Assembly: GCA_028817895.1 (NCBI GenBank)
Contig: JAPPOQ010000006.1
Span: 1-64,000, forward strand
Reading direction: 5' to 3'
Origin: Ahrensia sp.
GTDB lineage: Bacteria > Pseudomonadota > Alphaproteobacteria > Rhizobiales > Rhizobiaceae
Length of the DNA: 64,000 nt
This document shows, piece by piece, positions 46,517 to 55,039 of this stretch. A program made the position numbers and the translations under genes. How positions within the stretch are numbered: position 1 is the first letter of the stretch; each line of letters opens with the position of its first letter. The notes beneath the pieces are model-generated. The model was not told the DNA's origin, made no database searches, and saw nothing but the letters and a program-made list of their open reading frames with translations.

Positions 46517-47280
46517 CCAATTTCATCGACATTGCCGATCTGACCAAGACATTCGCCGATGGTCAAACCGCATTGAAGGAGGTGAGCTTCTGCGTCCAGC
46601 GCGGTGAGTTCGTTTCACTGCTTGGTCCATCGGGATGCGGGAAAACGACCATTCTTCGCACGATCGCCGGGCTTGAAGAAGCGTCCGAGGGAACCGTCCA
46701 GGTCGATGCTGATGGGCGACGGCGCGGCGGCACCGGTCTTGTGTTTCAAAATGCCGTCCTGATGCCTTGGGCCAGTGTTTTCGACAATGTCTGGATGCCA
46801 TTGCGACTGGCGGGGCAGACGCGGCATGAGGCTGGTGAGGCGGTGCAAGCCATGCTGGCCCTGGTGGGTCTCACTGACCGCGCCCAATCCTATCCGCGTC
46901 ATTTGTCGGGTGGCATGCAGATGCGCGTCGCGATAGTGCGTGCCTTGATCACGCAACCTGATCTTTTGCTGCTGGATGAACCCTTTGCCGCGCTCGACGA
47001 AATCACCCGCAACGAACTCAATCGCGAGCTCCTTGAACTGCACACCCGGCACGGGTTCACGACCGTTTTTGTCACCCATTCGGTCACAGAAGCCGTCTTT
47101 CTGTCGCAGCGTATTGTGGTGATGGCGTCGAAACCCGGGCGCGTTCATGCTGAGATCAACGTGGCACATGAAGGCCCTCGCGATCTTGACTATCGATCGT
47201 CGTCCCTGTTTGCCAAACGTTGCGGCCAAGTCTCAACCGCATTAGTCGAAGCAACAGCCGTTGCTCAGAGCTTCGTTTGA
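46513..47280 (+). CDS. ABC transporter ATP-binding protein, nitrate/taurine type, orphan
   Basis: The 255-residue ATPase has Walker A GPSGCGKTT near 35-43, signature LSGGMQMR, and Walker B LLLLDEPFAALD, with MPWASVFDNVWMPLRLAG as the Q-loop region typical of SsuB/TauB/NrtD-type subunits. These normally pair with one permease and one periplasmic receptor, and neither is in the window. The start is TTG at 46513, inside the IclR stop (TTGA). The C-terminal segment (RDLDYRSSSLFAKRCGQV) is complete, so it is not truncated; the operon is. Confidence 0.9.
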   Translation: MTNFIDIADLTKTFADGQTALKEVSFCVQRGEFVSLLGPSGCGKTTILRTIAGLEEASEGTVQVDADGRRRGGTGLVFQNAVLMPWASVFDNVWMPLRLAGQTRHEAGEAVQAMLALVGLTDRAQSYPRHLSGGMQMRVAIVRALITQPDLLLLDEPFAALDEITRNELNRELLELHTRHGFTTVFVTHSVTEAVFLSQRIVVMASKPGRVHAEINVAHEGPRDLDYRSSSLFAKRCGQVSTALVEATAVAQSFV

Positions 47281-47288
47281 CGTACCGT

Positions 47289-47885
47289 TCAGGTAAGGCG
47301 CGGTGACTGGGTTGACACCAGATGAGCCGAAATAGCATCGGGGCCAAACTCGCCTTCGCTGGAGAGATCCAGATCGTTTAACAAGCGTGATCGAGCCCGC
47401 GAGACACGGCTTTTGATCGTGCCGATCGCAACATCGGCAATCTCTGCCGCTTCCTCGTAGGAAAAGCCGTTGGCGCCGACCAGCATCAGCGCTTCTCGCT
47501 GATCGTCTGGCAGCGCTTCCAGAGCAGTGCGAAAATCAGCAAGGTCAAGATGCCCTTGTTGCTCGGGATGGGTGGACAACTGAGCCGCAAATACGCCTTC
47601 GCTGTCCTGCACTTCGCGGCCACGCTTGCGCATCTGCGAGTAAAACTCGTTGCGCATGATGGTGAACATCCACGCTTTGAGATTCGTCCCTTCCTGGAAA
47701 AGGTGAAACTTGTTCCACGCCTTCATCAGCGTTTCCTGAACAAGATCATCGGCGCGATCAGACGTTTTGGTCAGCGACACGGCGAAGGCACGCAGGTTCG
47801 GGATCACCGCCAGCATCTCGTTTTTCAACTCTGTTGAAACCGTCATTTCCCTGCCGCCCCCTTGGCGTCTCCCGGACTTTATCAC
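47289..47885 (-). CDS. ecfG: General stress sigma factor EcfG
   Basis: This extracytoplasmic-function sigma factor of the EcfG group drives the alphaproteobacterial general stress response. The 198-residue protein has region 2 (FAVSLTKTSDRADDLVQETLMKAWNKFHLF) and region 4 (LEALPDDQREALMLVGANGFSYEEAAEIADVAIGTIKSRVSRAR). NepR holds it inactive until phosphorylated PhyR binds NepR. The gene starts 18 bases after nepR on the same transcript. ATG at 47846 (MTVSTELKNEML) is an equally good start, since the preceding MIKSGRRQGGGRE is basic and of low complexity. Confidence 0.95.
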   Translation of the reverse strand: MIKSGRRQGGGREMTVSTELKNEMLAVIPNLRAFAVSLTKTSDRADDLVQETLMKAWNKFHLFQEGTNLKAWMFTIMRNEFYSQMRKRGREVQDSEGVFAAQLSTHPEQQGHLDLADFRTALEALPDDQREALMLVGANGFSYEEAAEIADVAIGTIKSRVSRARSRLLNDLDLSSEGEFGPDAISAHLVSTQSPRLT

Positions 47886-47903
47886 ACCTCTTTCTTGACC
47901 CGC

Positions 47904-48089
47904 TTAAGTCTCGTTCCGGCCCGGTGGTTGATGCTTCTCGAGTTGACTCAACAATTCGACAAATCTGTCTGGAACGGGCTCGTTGAGAACATCAGCATAG
48001 GCTTCTTTGAGTTTCTCACCAAGCCTTGTCTGTATATCGCCCGTAATCGGCAGATCCGTCTTGCCGTCGTCGTCGATGTCATGCGTCAT
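47904..48089 (-). CDS. nepR: Anti-sigma factor NepR
   Basis: The 61-residue protein has the core NepR helices in QTRLGEKLKEAYADVLNEPVPDRFVELLSQL, the region by which NepR grips EcfG and, under stress, PhyR. It lies between phyR (divergent) and ecfG (same transcript), the standard order. A weaker EcfG-like promoter (GGAAC, 17 bases, CATT on the minus strand, 48179 to 48154) may drive it. Confidence 0.93.
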   Translation of the reverse strand: MTHDIDDDGKTDLPITGDIQTRLGEKLKEAYADVLNEPVPDRFVELLSQLEKHQPPGRNET

Positions 48090-48153
48090 CGCTAAACTCT
48101 TTTGCAGTCACAAGCCTCAGCCCCGGCCTGTCCGAACACTCGCTTTGAGCGAT

Positions 48154-48179
48154 AATGACATGAACGCCCAATTGGTTCC
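48154..48179 (-). promoter_or_regulatory. Possible EcfG-type promoter before nepR
   Basis: On the minus strand GGAAC (48179-48175) is followed after 17 bases by CATT (48157-48154), one mismatch from the EcfG consensus GGAAC-N16/17-CGTT. It lies 65 bases before nepR. A single mismatch in a short motif makes this uncertain. Confidence 0.35.
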
Positions 48180-48219
48180 GTACTCTCGGACAGATGGCTC
48201 ATCTGCCGCTGCTGGTGCA

Positions 48220-48244
48220 GGAACCAATTCTGAGGCCAAGCGTT
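48220..48244 (+). promoter_or_regulatory. EcfG-dependent promoter of phyR
   Basis: GGAAC at 48220-48224 and CGTT at 48241-48244 with a 16-base spacer match the EcfG consensus exactly. It is 36 bases before the phyR ATG, so phyR should be under positive feedback from the stress sigma factor. Confidence 0.8.
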
Positions 48245-48280
48245 TTCGCGAAAAGTATCGCGCATTGAGTTGATCAGTCC

Positions 48281-49063
48281 ATGTCGCTTGCACGGCAAAT
48301 CGCACCCCATCTGCCGCAGTTGCGCAGATATTCTCGGGCCCTGAACGGAACGCAAGACGCGGGAGATGCCCATGTGCTTTCCCTGCTGCAAGCGCTAGTT
48401 GATGATCCTGTCGGTGTGCAGATTGGCAATGAGACAGCCGTTGATCTGTTTAAGGCCTACACAATGGTCTGGAAATCGGCCGATCTTGGCGACGGCAGTG
48501 AGGGCCCAGCGAGTGGTGCACAGAAGAATCTCGCAAAGCTGACCCCGATTTCGAGACAGGCTTTTTTGCTGACGGCTGTGGAAGGATTTTCGCCAGGGGA
48601 AACGGCACGCATTCTGGACGTCTTCGAAGACCAGATTGGCGACCTGATTGATCAGGCGGGTCGCGAAATTGGTGAGCAGGTCGCAACCTCGATACTCATC
48701 ATCGAAGATGAGCCACTCATCGCCATGGACATCGAACAGCTTGTCATGGGTCTCGGCCACGAGGTGACCGCGATTGCGCGCACACAGAGCGAGGCGGTTG
48801 CTTTCATCGAAGATCGCAAGCCGGGAATGGTTCTGGCCGATATTCAGCTTGCTGATGGCAGCTCAGGCATTGACGCCGTCAACGAGATTCTGACCAAAAT
48901 CAATGTTCCGGTTATCTTCATCACCGCCTATCCGGAGCGTTTGCTCACCGGTGAGCGGCCAGAACCTGCCTTTTTGATCACCAAGCCTTTCATGCCTGAT
49001 ATGGTGACGGCGTTGATCAGTCAGGCACTCTTTTTTGAGCGCAATGCAGGTCAAACCAGCTGA
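48281..49063 (+). CDS. phyR: General stress response regulator PhyR
   Basis: PhyR is an anti-anti-sigma factor: phosphorylation exposes its sigma-like domain, which then takes NepR away from EcfG. The 260-residue protein has the sigma-like N-terminal half (about 1-130: IAPHLPQLRRYSRAL, LLTAVEGFSPGETARIL). The C-terminal receiver has acidic IIEDEP, the phosphoacceptor D187 in VLADIQLADGSSG, and the lysine in ITKPF. It is divergent from nepR-ecfG and has its own EcfG promoter. The sensor kinase often found at this locus is not in the window. Confidence 0.96.
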   Translation: MSLARQIAPHLPQLRRYSRALNGTQDAGDAHVLSLLQALVDDPVGVQIGNETAVDLFKAYTMVWKSADLGDGSEGPASGAQKNLAKLTPISRQAFLLTAVEGFSPGETARILDVFEDQIGDLIDQAGREIGEQVATSILIIEDEPLIAMDIEQLVMGLGHEVTAIARTQSEAVAFIEDRKPGMVLADIQLADGSSGIDAVNEILTKINVPVIFITAYPERLLTGERPEPAFLITKPFMPDMVTALISQALFFERNAGQTS

Positions 49064-49169
49064 GCCGCTGGTCTTCACTCTCGTACCAATTGACGATGCA
49101 TGGGTGTTACAAATTGTTTGGACAATCCTTGTAGATGGGAGAGTATGAATTTGGAGGAGTTTGTGTGTG

Positions 49170-49358
49170 ATGAGTATAGGGCCATACGCGCAGCTTAAGC
49201 GGGTGGAGCAGCTGACGCGAAATTCAGGACAATTGGAGTTGGTCGAAGACATTTCAGTTGTGCGCCGCAACAAAAGCAATGTTGCGGCGCAACGCTGGGC
49301 ATATTTTGCTGCAGCCCTTCTTGTCCTGTTCACAATAGGATATTTGCTGGTTCTCTGA
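49170..49358 (+). CDS. Small unknown membrane protein downstream of phyR
   Basis: I do not recognise it. The 62-residue protein begins MSIGPYAQLKRVEQL, has a charged middle (VEDISVVRRNKSNVAAQRW) and ends with one membrane helix (AYFAAALLVLFTIGYLLVL) at the extreme C-terminus, the layout of a tail-anchored protein. ATG at 49170 has GGAGGAG ten bases before; TTG at 49161 would be too close. It follows phyR by 106 bases without a clear terminator, so it may belong to the stress locus. Confidence 0.6.
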   Translation: MSIGPYAQLKRVEQLTRNSGQLELVEDISVVRRNKSNVAAQRWAYFAAALLVLFTIGYLLVL

Positions 49359-49423
49359 CGAGCCACTTCGGCTCAATTCGGGGATTGCCCCCGGGAAGGG
49401 ATTCATCCCAGGGAGTCGGCACG

Positions 49424-50947
49424 ATGACGAACCATTTGTATGATGGGCTGCTTGCCAATGCTTCGGGCGAGCGTCTTTTTGCCACCATTCCCGGTGCCAA
49501 GCCGCGCTACTACTCCTATCAGCATGTGAGTGACGTTTCGGCGAAACTTGCCAACCAACTGGTCGCGCTGGGTGTGCGGCCCGGTGATCGGGTTGCGGCT
49601 CAAATCCCCAAGTCGATCGAAGCCCTCATGCTTTATCTGGCAACGGTTCGCGCCGGTGCTGTGTTCCTGCCACTTAATACGGCCTACACGGCTCACGAGG
49701 TCTCCTACTTCGTTGAAGATGCAACGCCGCGGGTCTTTATCTGCGACCCAAAGGACACGGCGGCCTATTCGGACATGGCCGCCCGGCTCGGTTCCAGGCT
49801 TGAAACGATGGGCGTGTGGCAGTCGCCGGATGAAGATGCCGGAAGCTTTCTCGCCGATCCTGATGGTTGGTCAAACGAGTTTGAAACTGTGCCGCGCGGC
49901 CAGGACGATCTCGCCGCAATCCTTTACACATCCGGCACGACCGGGCGTTCAAAGGGCGCGATGCTCACTCACGGCAATCTGCTTTCGAATGCCCGCACCC
50001 TGGTGGAGCTTTGGCAGTTCACACAAGATGATGTCTTGCTGCATGCGCTGCCTGTTTTTCACACGCATGGCCTCTTCGTTGCAACAAATGTTCTCACGCT
50101 CGCTGGCGGCTCGTTGATCTTTCTGCCCGGCTTTTCGAACGACACCATTTTGGAGCATATGCCCAAATCGACCTGCCTGATGGGCGTCCCGACATTCTAT
50201 ACACGCCTTCTCGACGATGAACGCTTCACGCGTGAAGCCGCAAAGGATATGCGCCTCTTCATATCCGGCAGTGCGCCGCTTCTGGCGGAAACCCATGCGG
50301 CCTTTGAGCGCCGCACAGGTCAACGCATTCTTGAGCGCTACGGCATGACCGAGACCAACATGAACACGTCTAACCCCTATGACGGGGATCGGCGTGCCGG
50401 GACGGTCGGACCAGCTTTGCCTGGCGTTGACGTGCGCATTTGCGACGACAATGGCGAAGAACTGAAGCGCGGCGACGTTGGCATGCTGGAAGTGCGCGGA
50501 CCAAATGTTTTTAATGGCTACTGGAATATGCCGGAAAAGACGGCCGAGGAGCTTCGCCCGGATGGCTGGTTCATCACCGGAGATCTCGCAACCATGGCCG
50601 AAGACGGCTATGTCACCATTGTCGGTCGCGGCAATGACCTCATCATTTCCGGCGGCTACAATATCTATCCCAAGGAAGTTGAACTGGTGATAGACGAACA
50701 GTTGGGCGTGCGAGAATCCTCCGTGATCGGTGTACCGCATCCCGACTTTGGCGAGGGCGTTGTCGCCGTCATCGTCGTCGATACGCAGCCCTTTGATGTC
50801 GAGCTTCTGCAACGCAGCCTTGGCGAGAAGCTGGCTCGGTTCAAACAGCCCAAGCGCATCGTCATTCTTGACGAGTTGCCGCGCAACACGATGGGCAAGG
50901 TGCAAAAGAACGTGCTGCGCGAGAGCTACAAGGACAGCTTTGCCTGA
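49424..50947 (+). CDS. matB: Malonyl-CoA synthetase (MatB-like)
   Basis: The 507-residue acyl-CoA synthetase has the AMP-binding signature AAILYTSGTTGRSKGAMLTHGN, the block ERYGMTETNMNTSNPYDGDRRAGTVG and GWFITGDLA, and a C-terminal NTMGKVQKNVLRE with the catalytic lysine. The first-domain TETNMNTSNPY and the short overall length are typical of malonate-activating MatB. I start at ATG 49424 (MTNHLYDGLLA) with GGGAG upstream. It makes malonyl-CoA from malonate for fatty acid or polyketide use. No malonate carrier or decarboxylase is adjacent. Confidence 0.9.
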   Translation: MTNHLYDGLLANASGERLFATIPGAKPRYYSYQHVSDVSAKLANQLVALGVRPGDRVAAQIPKSIEALMLYLATVRAGAVFLPLNTAYTAHEVSYFVEDATPRVFICDPKDTAAYSDMAARLGSRLETMGVWQSPDEDAGSFLADPDGWSNEFETVPRGQDDLAAILYTSGTTGRSKGAMLTHGNLLSNARTLVELWQFTQDDVLLHALPVFHTHGLFVATNVLTLAGGSLIFLPGFSNDTILEHMPKSTCLMGVPTFYTRLLDDERFTREAAKDMRLFISGSAPLLAETHAAFERRTGQRILERYGMTETNMNTSNPYDGDRRAGTVGPALPGVDVRICDDNGEELKRGDVGMLEVRGPNVFNGYWNMPEKTAEELRPDGWFITGDLATMAEDGYVTIVGRGNDLIISGGYNIYPKEVELVIDEQLGVRESSVIGVPHPDFGEGVVAVIVVDTQPFDVELLQRSLGEKLARFKQPKRIVILDELPRNTMGKVQKNVLRESYKDSFA

Positions 50948-50965
50948 CTGGCAACTGTCAAGCGC

Positions 50966-51970
50966 TCAGCCTCTTTCAAAGCGAAACGTGCTGATCTGTC
51001 GGGACTGTTCGCCCGGTCTTAACACGCAGTCAGGGAAGGTCTCGTGATTGGGTGAGTCCGGCCAAAGCTGCGGTTCCAGGGCAATGCCGGAAAACGCATC
51101 ATAAGGTTTGCCAGCCAATCCGGGGACGGGTGTATTGAGCTTGGACCCGGTATAGACCTGCAGGCCCGGTTCTGTGGTGGCAACGATCATGGAAAGTCCG
51201 TTTGCTTCCTCGCGTAACCAGGCCACGTCCCGCAGCGGTCTGCGTTCGTTCGCCAGGCAAAAATTGTGGTCATAGACACCATTCTCATGTGCGCCAATGC
51301 GGCGCCTTGTGCGAAAATCAAAGCCTGTTTCTTCGACGTTCACAATCTCGCCGGTCGGGATTAATTTATCATCGACCGGAAGATATTGGTCCGCGTCAAT
51401 GCGCAGCGTGTGATCACGCATGTCGCCACCGTCCAGCGAGAAATAGGAGTGCGGAGCCAGATTAACGATTGTCGCTGCATCGCATGTCGAAGTAAGCGCG
51501 ATATGAAGCGTCGCGTCGTCCTTCAGCGTATAGCTGCAAACGTGCTCACAAGTGCCGGGAAAGCCCATCATGCCGGCCGGATCGGTGAGCGTGAACGTCA
51601 CATGCGATGTTCCCAAATCAGCAATTTGCCAGTTGCGCTTGCCAATGCCCTGTTTGCCGCCATGCAGCGTGTGTTTGCCCAGAAAATTGGTGTCGAGCTG
51701 ATGTTGCGTGCCATCAATCGCGCAGCGTCCGTTCGCGATGCGATTGGCGAACCGGCCCGCAACCGCACCAAAATAGGGCGAATGAACGGGGTAATGGTCA
51801 AAAACGTCATAGCCGAGGACAAGCGGATGGGGATGGCCTTCCAACCGCAGGTCCTGCACCAGTGCACCCCAGGTCAGCATGCTGGCGCTCAGACCACCAC
51901 CGCTCAAATGAACGCGTGTGACCGTTTCACCCTGCGGATCAACTCCCCAGCTCTCGCTTATCGCGACCAC
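50966..51970 (-). CDS. galM: Aldose 1-epimerase
   Basis: GalM interconverts the alpha and beta anomers of hexoses. The 334-residue protein has GRFANRIANGRCAIDG with the conserved arginine, HTLHGGKQGIGKRNW with the catalytic histidine, NLAPHSYFSLDGG with the second histidine, and GLQVYTGSKLNT. A C-terminal glutamate in ALEPQLWPDSPNH serves as base. It lies just before the small monooxygenase-fold gene on the same strand with a two-base gap. Confidence 0.93.
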   Translation of the reverse strand: MVAISESWGVDPQGETVTRVHLSGGGLSASMLTWGALVQDLRLEGHPHPLVLGYDVFDHYPVHSPYFGAVAGRFANRIANGRCAIDGTQHQLDTNFLGKHTLHGGKQGIGKRNWQIADLGTSHVTFTLTDPAGMMGFPGTCEHVCSYTLKDDATLHIALTSTCDAATIVNLAPHSYFSLDGGDMRDHTLRIDADQYLPVDDKLIPTGEIVNVEETGFDFRTRRRIGAHENGVYDHNFCLANERRPLRDVAWLREEANGLSMIVATTEPGLQVYTGSKLNTPVPGLAGKPYDAFSGIALEPQLWPDSPNHETFPDCVLRPGEQSRQISTFRFERG

Positions 51971-51972
51971 GG

Positions 51973-52269
51973 CTAGAGCACCTTCACGTCTTCCGGCGTG
52001 ATGATCTCTATTTTTTTGTCTGCAATGAGGCCCTCGGCACCATCGCGCCAGGCCACCAGATGTGGTTCGACGAAATGGGCCTTGATTGCATCCATATCTC
52101 GCCAGCGTTCCACAAAGACCAAAGTGTTCTCATCGTTCACACTGCGGTGCAGGTCATAGGACAGACAGCCGTCTTCCTTGCGCGTGGCCTCGATGCAGGG
52201 CGTAGCGAGCGCCATAACCTGATCGAATGTGCCGGGTTTTATGGAAAGTGTCGCGATGATGTAGATCAT
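51973..52269 (-). CDS. ABM-domain protein, putative quinol monooxygenase
   Basis: The 98-residue protein is one ferredoxin-like ABM domain: MIYIIATLSIKPG, then RKEDGCLSYDLHRSVNDENTLVFVERWRD and AIKAHFVEPH. The group includes quinol monooxygenases (YgiN) and the autoinducer-2 processing LsrG; substrate unknown. I choose ATG 52269 because the frame before it runs into the divergent Lrp/AsnC gene and looks unlike the family. It shares a transcript with galM. Confidence 0.85.
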   Translation of the reverse strand: MIYIIATLSIKPGTFDQVMALATPCIEATRKEDGCLSYDLHRSVNDENTLVFVERWRDMDAIKAHFVEPHLVAWRDGAEGLIADKKIEIITPEDVKVL

Positions 52270-52396
52270 GGGTGCCGGTAATGCGGTTATGTGCTGGCAA
52301 GCAGCGTGTCGTAGCTTTGCGCACTCCGCAAGAGCCGTGGCGCACAGGCTTGCGATGTTGTAAAGCAGGGCGAACTCAACTCGTTTCGAGCCGACC

Positions 52397-52633
52397 ATGA
52401 ACTGCGTGTTTGTCCAGCTGCGTTGCCATCCGGGAAAAACCTATCAGGTGGCAGATGAAATCTATGATCGAGAGATCGTCTCCGAACTCTATTCGACGAG
52501 CGGAGATTTTGACCTCCTGGCCAAGATTTACATCGAAGAGGGTGAGGATATTGGACGTTTCATCAATGAACGCCTGCTCGATATTGAAGGTATTGCCCGT
52601 TCACTGACGACTTTGACCTTCAAAGCCTTCTGA
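52397..52633 (+). CDS. Stand-alone Lrp/AsnC ligand-binding (RAM) domain protein
   Basis: The 78-residue protein matches the C-terminal effector domain of Lrp/AsnC regulators without the HTH: VFVQLRCHPGKTYQVADEI, then SELYSTSGDFDLLAKIYIEEGEDIGRFINERLLDIEGIARSLTTLTFKAF. The full-length reading frame has no room for a DNA-binding part upstream. It may bind an amino acid and modulate a full-length Lrp by mixed assembly. This is known for other stand-alone forms but not shown here. Confidence 0.88.
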   Translation: MNCVFVQLRCHPGKTYQVADEIYDREIVSELYSTSGDFDLLAKIYIEEGEDIGRFINERLLDIEGIARSLTTLTFKAF

Positions 52634-52656
52634 GACACTCCTTTAACGACCCGATT

Positions 52657-52676
52657 AACCGAAAAATTGCGGTTTT
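52657..52676 (+). terminator. Weak hairpin with T-run after the RAM gene
   Basis: AACCG and CGGTT form a 5-bp stem with an 8-base loop ending in TTTT, 24 bases after the RAM-domain gene. It is short, so termination is uncertain. Confidence 0.35.
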
Positions 52677-52730
52677 GTGGTGTGTAGCTGACCGAGTTGG
52701 ACAAGCGACGGGTCGGGGGATGATGCGGCA

Positions 52731-54998
52731 ATGTCATCGAACCAAAACGAAATGACGACAGAATCCGGTTCAACACATCGGGTTCTGAAAACCTATATTA
52801 TGTGTGGCGGGTCGGGCACGCGGCTGTGGCCTTTGTCGCGGGCCGATAATCCTAAGCAGATGCTGCCGCTGCTTGACGAAAACTCGATGCTGGCCAACAC
52901 GATCTCTCGTGCTGCATCCATGCCACTGGATGCTGTCACGGATGTCAGCCTGATCGGCGCGGCCTCGCATCGCAATGACCTCATCGCCTTTGCACCCTCG
53001 CTTGATGCTGTGCTGGTGGAACCGATGGGCCGCAACACGGCGGCGGCCGTGGCATTGGCGGCTCTGCATGCCGCTGAGCAGGGCGATCCACACGTGTTGG
53101 TGCTGCCTTCGGATCAGCAGATCGGAACGGTGGAGCAGTTCGGTGAGTCGGTCGCGATCGGTATCAAAGCGGCGGATGCGGGCGACGTTGTCACCTTTGG
53201 CATTACCCCGGATCACCCTGCCACGGGCTATGGTTATGTCGAAGCTGTGAGCGATGACACGGCCTGCAAGGTCGCTCGTTTCGTTGAAAAGCCCGACCTT
53301 GAAACGGCCAAATCCTATCTGGAGACCGGTCGATACCTTTGGAACGCAGGCATCTTTTTGTCGCGTGCCTCGGTCCTGCTTGATGCGCTTGAGCGTCATG
53401 CGGGTGACATTCTGGAGCAGACCAAACTGGCCTATGTTACGGCAAAGCGGGATGGCGTGGCGCTAGATTTTGACGCTATCGCCTATGGTGCAATCCGGTC
53501 TCAATCGATCGACTTTGCGGTCATGGAGCAGGCGGACAATGTCAGCGTCGTTCGGGCCGCTTTCTCGTGGAGCGATATCGGTTCCTTCCGTGCCTTGAAG
53601 GAAAATCTGGCGCCGGAACCTGCAGACAATGCTGTTCAGGGGGATGTCATCGCGCTCAACACGAGCGGTAGTCTCATTCGAAGCGAAGGTCCGCTTGTCA
53701 CCACGCTTGGCGTTGAGAAACTGGCCGTCATCGCGACGCCGGATGCCACCTTTGTCGCGCCGCTGGAGCGGTCCGAGGAGGTGAAGTCGATCGTCAATGT
53801 ACTGCAGGAGCGCAAGCGCCGCGAATTGGTGCAAACACGCTGGAAGGCGGAAGGCGGTGCGACGCCGGGCGGCATGGCCGAAAAGTTTCGGTCCTGGCTG
53901 TTTGATGCGGCACTGCCCTTTTGGTTGAAGCACGGTCTTGATTCGACCCATGGTGGCTTTCACGAGGTTCTGGATTTTTCCGGCAGCAGCACCGGAGCTG
54001 ACAAGCGCCTGCGGACAATGGCGCGGCAGATCTATGTGTTCGCCAAGGCCAAACAGATGGGATGGTCGGGCGATGCCGCTGCCGCTGTCGAGCATGGTCT
54101 GGCATTTTTCAATCAGGCAGGAGAAGCCTCATGGGGAGGGTGGTTCAAGACATTTGACGCGACCAGCCAGCCGCTCGACCTCAACGAGGACGTCTACGAT
54201 CACGCGTTCATTCGACTTGCCATGTCGCAGGCGAAACTGGCTGGTTTCCGGAATTTGGATGCAATCTCGGATCGAAACGATGAGTTCTTACATTCGATGA
54301 TTGTCCGTGACGGCGGAGGTAGTCAGCTGGGATATCAAGAAGATAGCGCGGGCACGCTTCCGCGTCGTTCTAACCCTCACATGCATATGCTGGAAGCGGC
54401 GCTTGCCTCATATGAAGCAACTGGCAATGAAGCGAGCTTGCAGACCGCGGCTCACATTGCCGATCTCTTTGAGCAGAAATTCTTCTGCAAAGATCGGCTG
54501 ATTCTGCTTGAGGCGTTTACGGCTGATCTTGGGACGGATGCCACGACAAGCGCCGACTGGGAGCCCGGGCATCATTTCGAATGGGCCTGGTTGTTGTGGC
54601 GATACGGTGAATGCGCCGGGCGCGACATGACGCCTGCCATGCTCAAATTGATGGCGTCGGCGAAAGGGTTCGGCGTCAATCCGGTGTCGGGCCTCGCGCA
54701 TGATGTGATCCAGCCTGATGGTTCCCCGCGTCACCAGTCCGCGCGCTGCTGGCCTCAGACGGAATGGCTGAAGGCCGAACTGGCCCTGGCACGCAGCGGT
54801 CAGCGCCATGCGGTCTATGCCGCCGAGCGGGTGGCGGAGCGCTTGTGGTCGCACTATGTCGAACCGGCGCCGGAAGGATTATGGAACGATGTATGCGATG
54901 TTGCGGGCCAACCGATCTCGCAAAGCGTCCCGGCCAGCACCTTCTATCACATTATCTGCGCGATGGATGAGTATCTGACATTTCACGCTGGTGAATGA
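52731..54998 (+). CDS. Mannose-1-phosphate guanylyltransferase fused to AGE-family epimerase
   Basis: The 755-residue protein has two enzymes. The N-terminal part (about 20-355) has the nucleotidyltransferase signature MCGGSGTRLWPLSRADNPKQ and FVEKPDLETAKSYLETGRYLWNAGIF, typical of GDP-mannose pyrophosphorylases. The C-terminal part (about 375-750) is an AGE/mannose isomerase (alpha6/alpha6 barrel) with FRSWLFDAALPFWLKHGLDSTHGGF, EPGHHFEWAWLL and ARCWPQTEWLKAE. In usual ManC proteins the second half is a cupin-type mannose-6-phosphate isomerase, so here the AGE domain may take over isomerisation. The product would feed GDP-mannose for polysaccharide. Confidence 0.92.
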   Translation: MSSNQNEMTTESGSTHRVLKTYIMCGGSGTRLWPLSRADNPKQMLPLLDENSMLANTISRAASMPLDAVTDVSLIGAASHRNDLIAFAPSLDAVLVEPMGRNTAAAVALAALHAAEQGDPHVLVLPSDQQIGTVEQFGESVAIGIKAADAGDVVTFGITPDHPATGYGYVEAVSDDTACKVARFVEKPDLETAKSYLETGRYLWNAGIFLSRASVLLDALERHAGDILEQTKLAYVTAKRDGVALDFDAIAYGAIRSQSIDFAVMEQADNVSVVRAAFSWSDIGSFRALKENLAPEPADNAVQGDVIALNTSGSLIRSEGPLVTTLGVEKLAVIATPDATFVAPLERSEEVKSIVNVLQERKRRELVQTRWKAEGGATPGGMAEKFRSWLFDAALPFWLKHGLDSTHGGFHEVLDFSGSSTGADKRLRTMARQIYVFAKAKQMGWSGDAAAAVEHGLAFFNQAGEASWGGWFKTFDATSQPLDLNEDVYDHAFIRLAMSQAKLAGFRNLDAISDRNDEFLHSMIVRDGGGSQLGYQEDSAGTLPRRSNPHMHMLEAALASYEATGNEASLQTAAHIADLFEQKFFCKDRLILLEAFTADLGTDATTSADWEPGHHFEWAWLLWRYGECAGRDMTPAMLKLMASAKGFGVNPVSGLAHDVIQPDGSPRHQSARCWPQTEWLKAELALARSGQRHAVYAAERVAERLWSHYVEPAPEGLWNDVCDVAGQPISQSVPASTFYHIICAMDEYLTFHAGE

Positions 54999-55039
54999 GG
55001 CAAGCTGGCGACAAAGGTCTGGGCCTTGACCGAGGCAAG

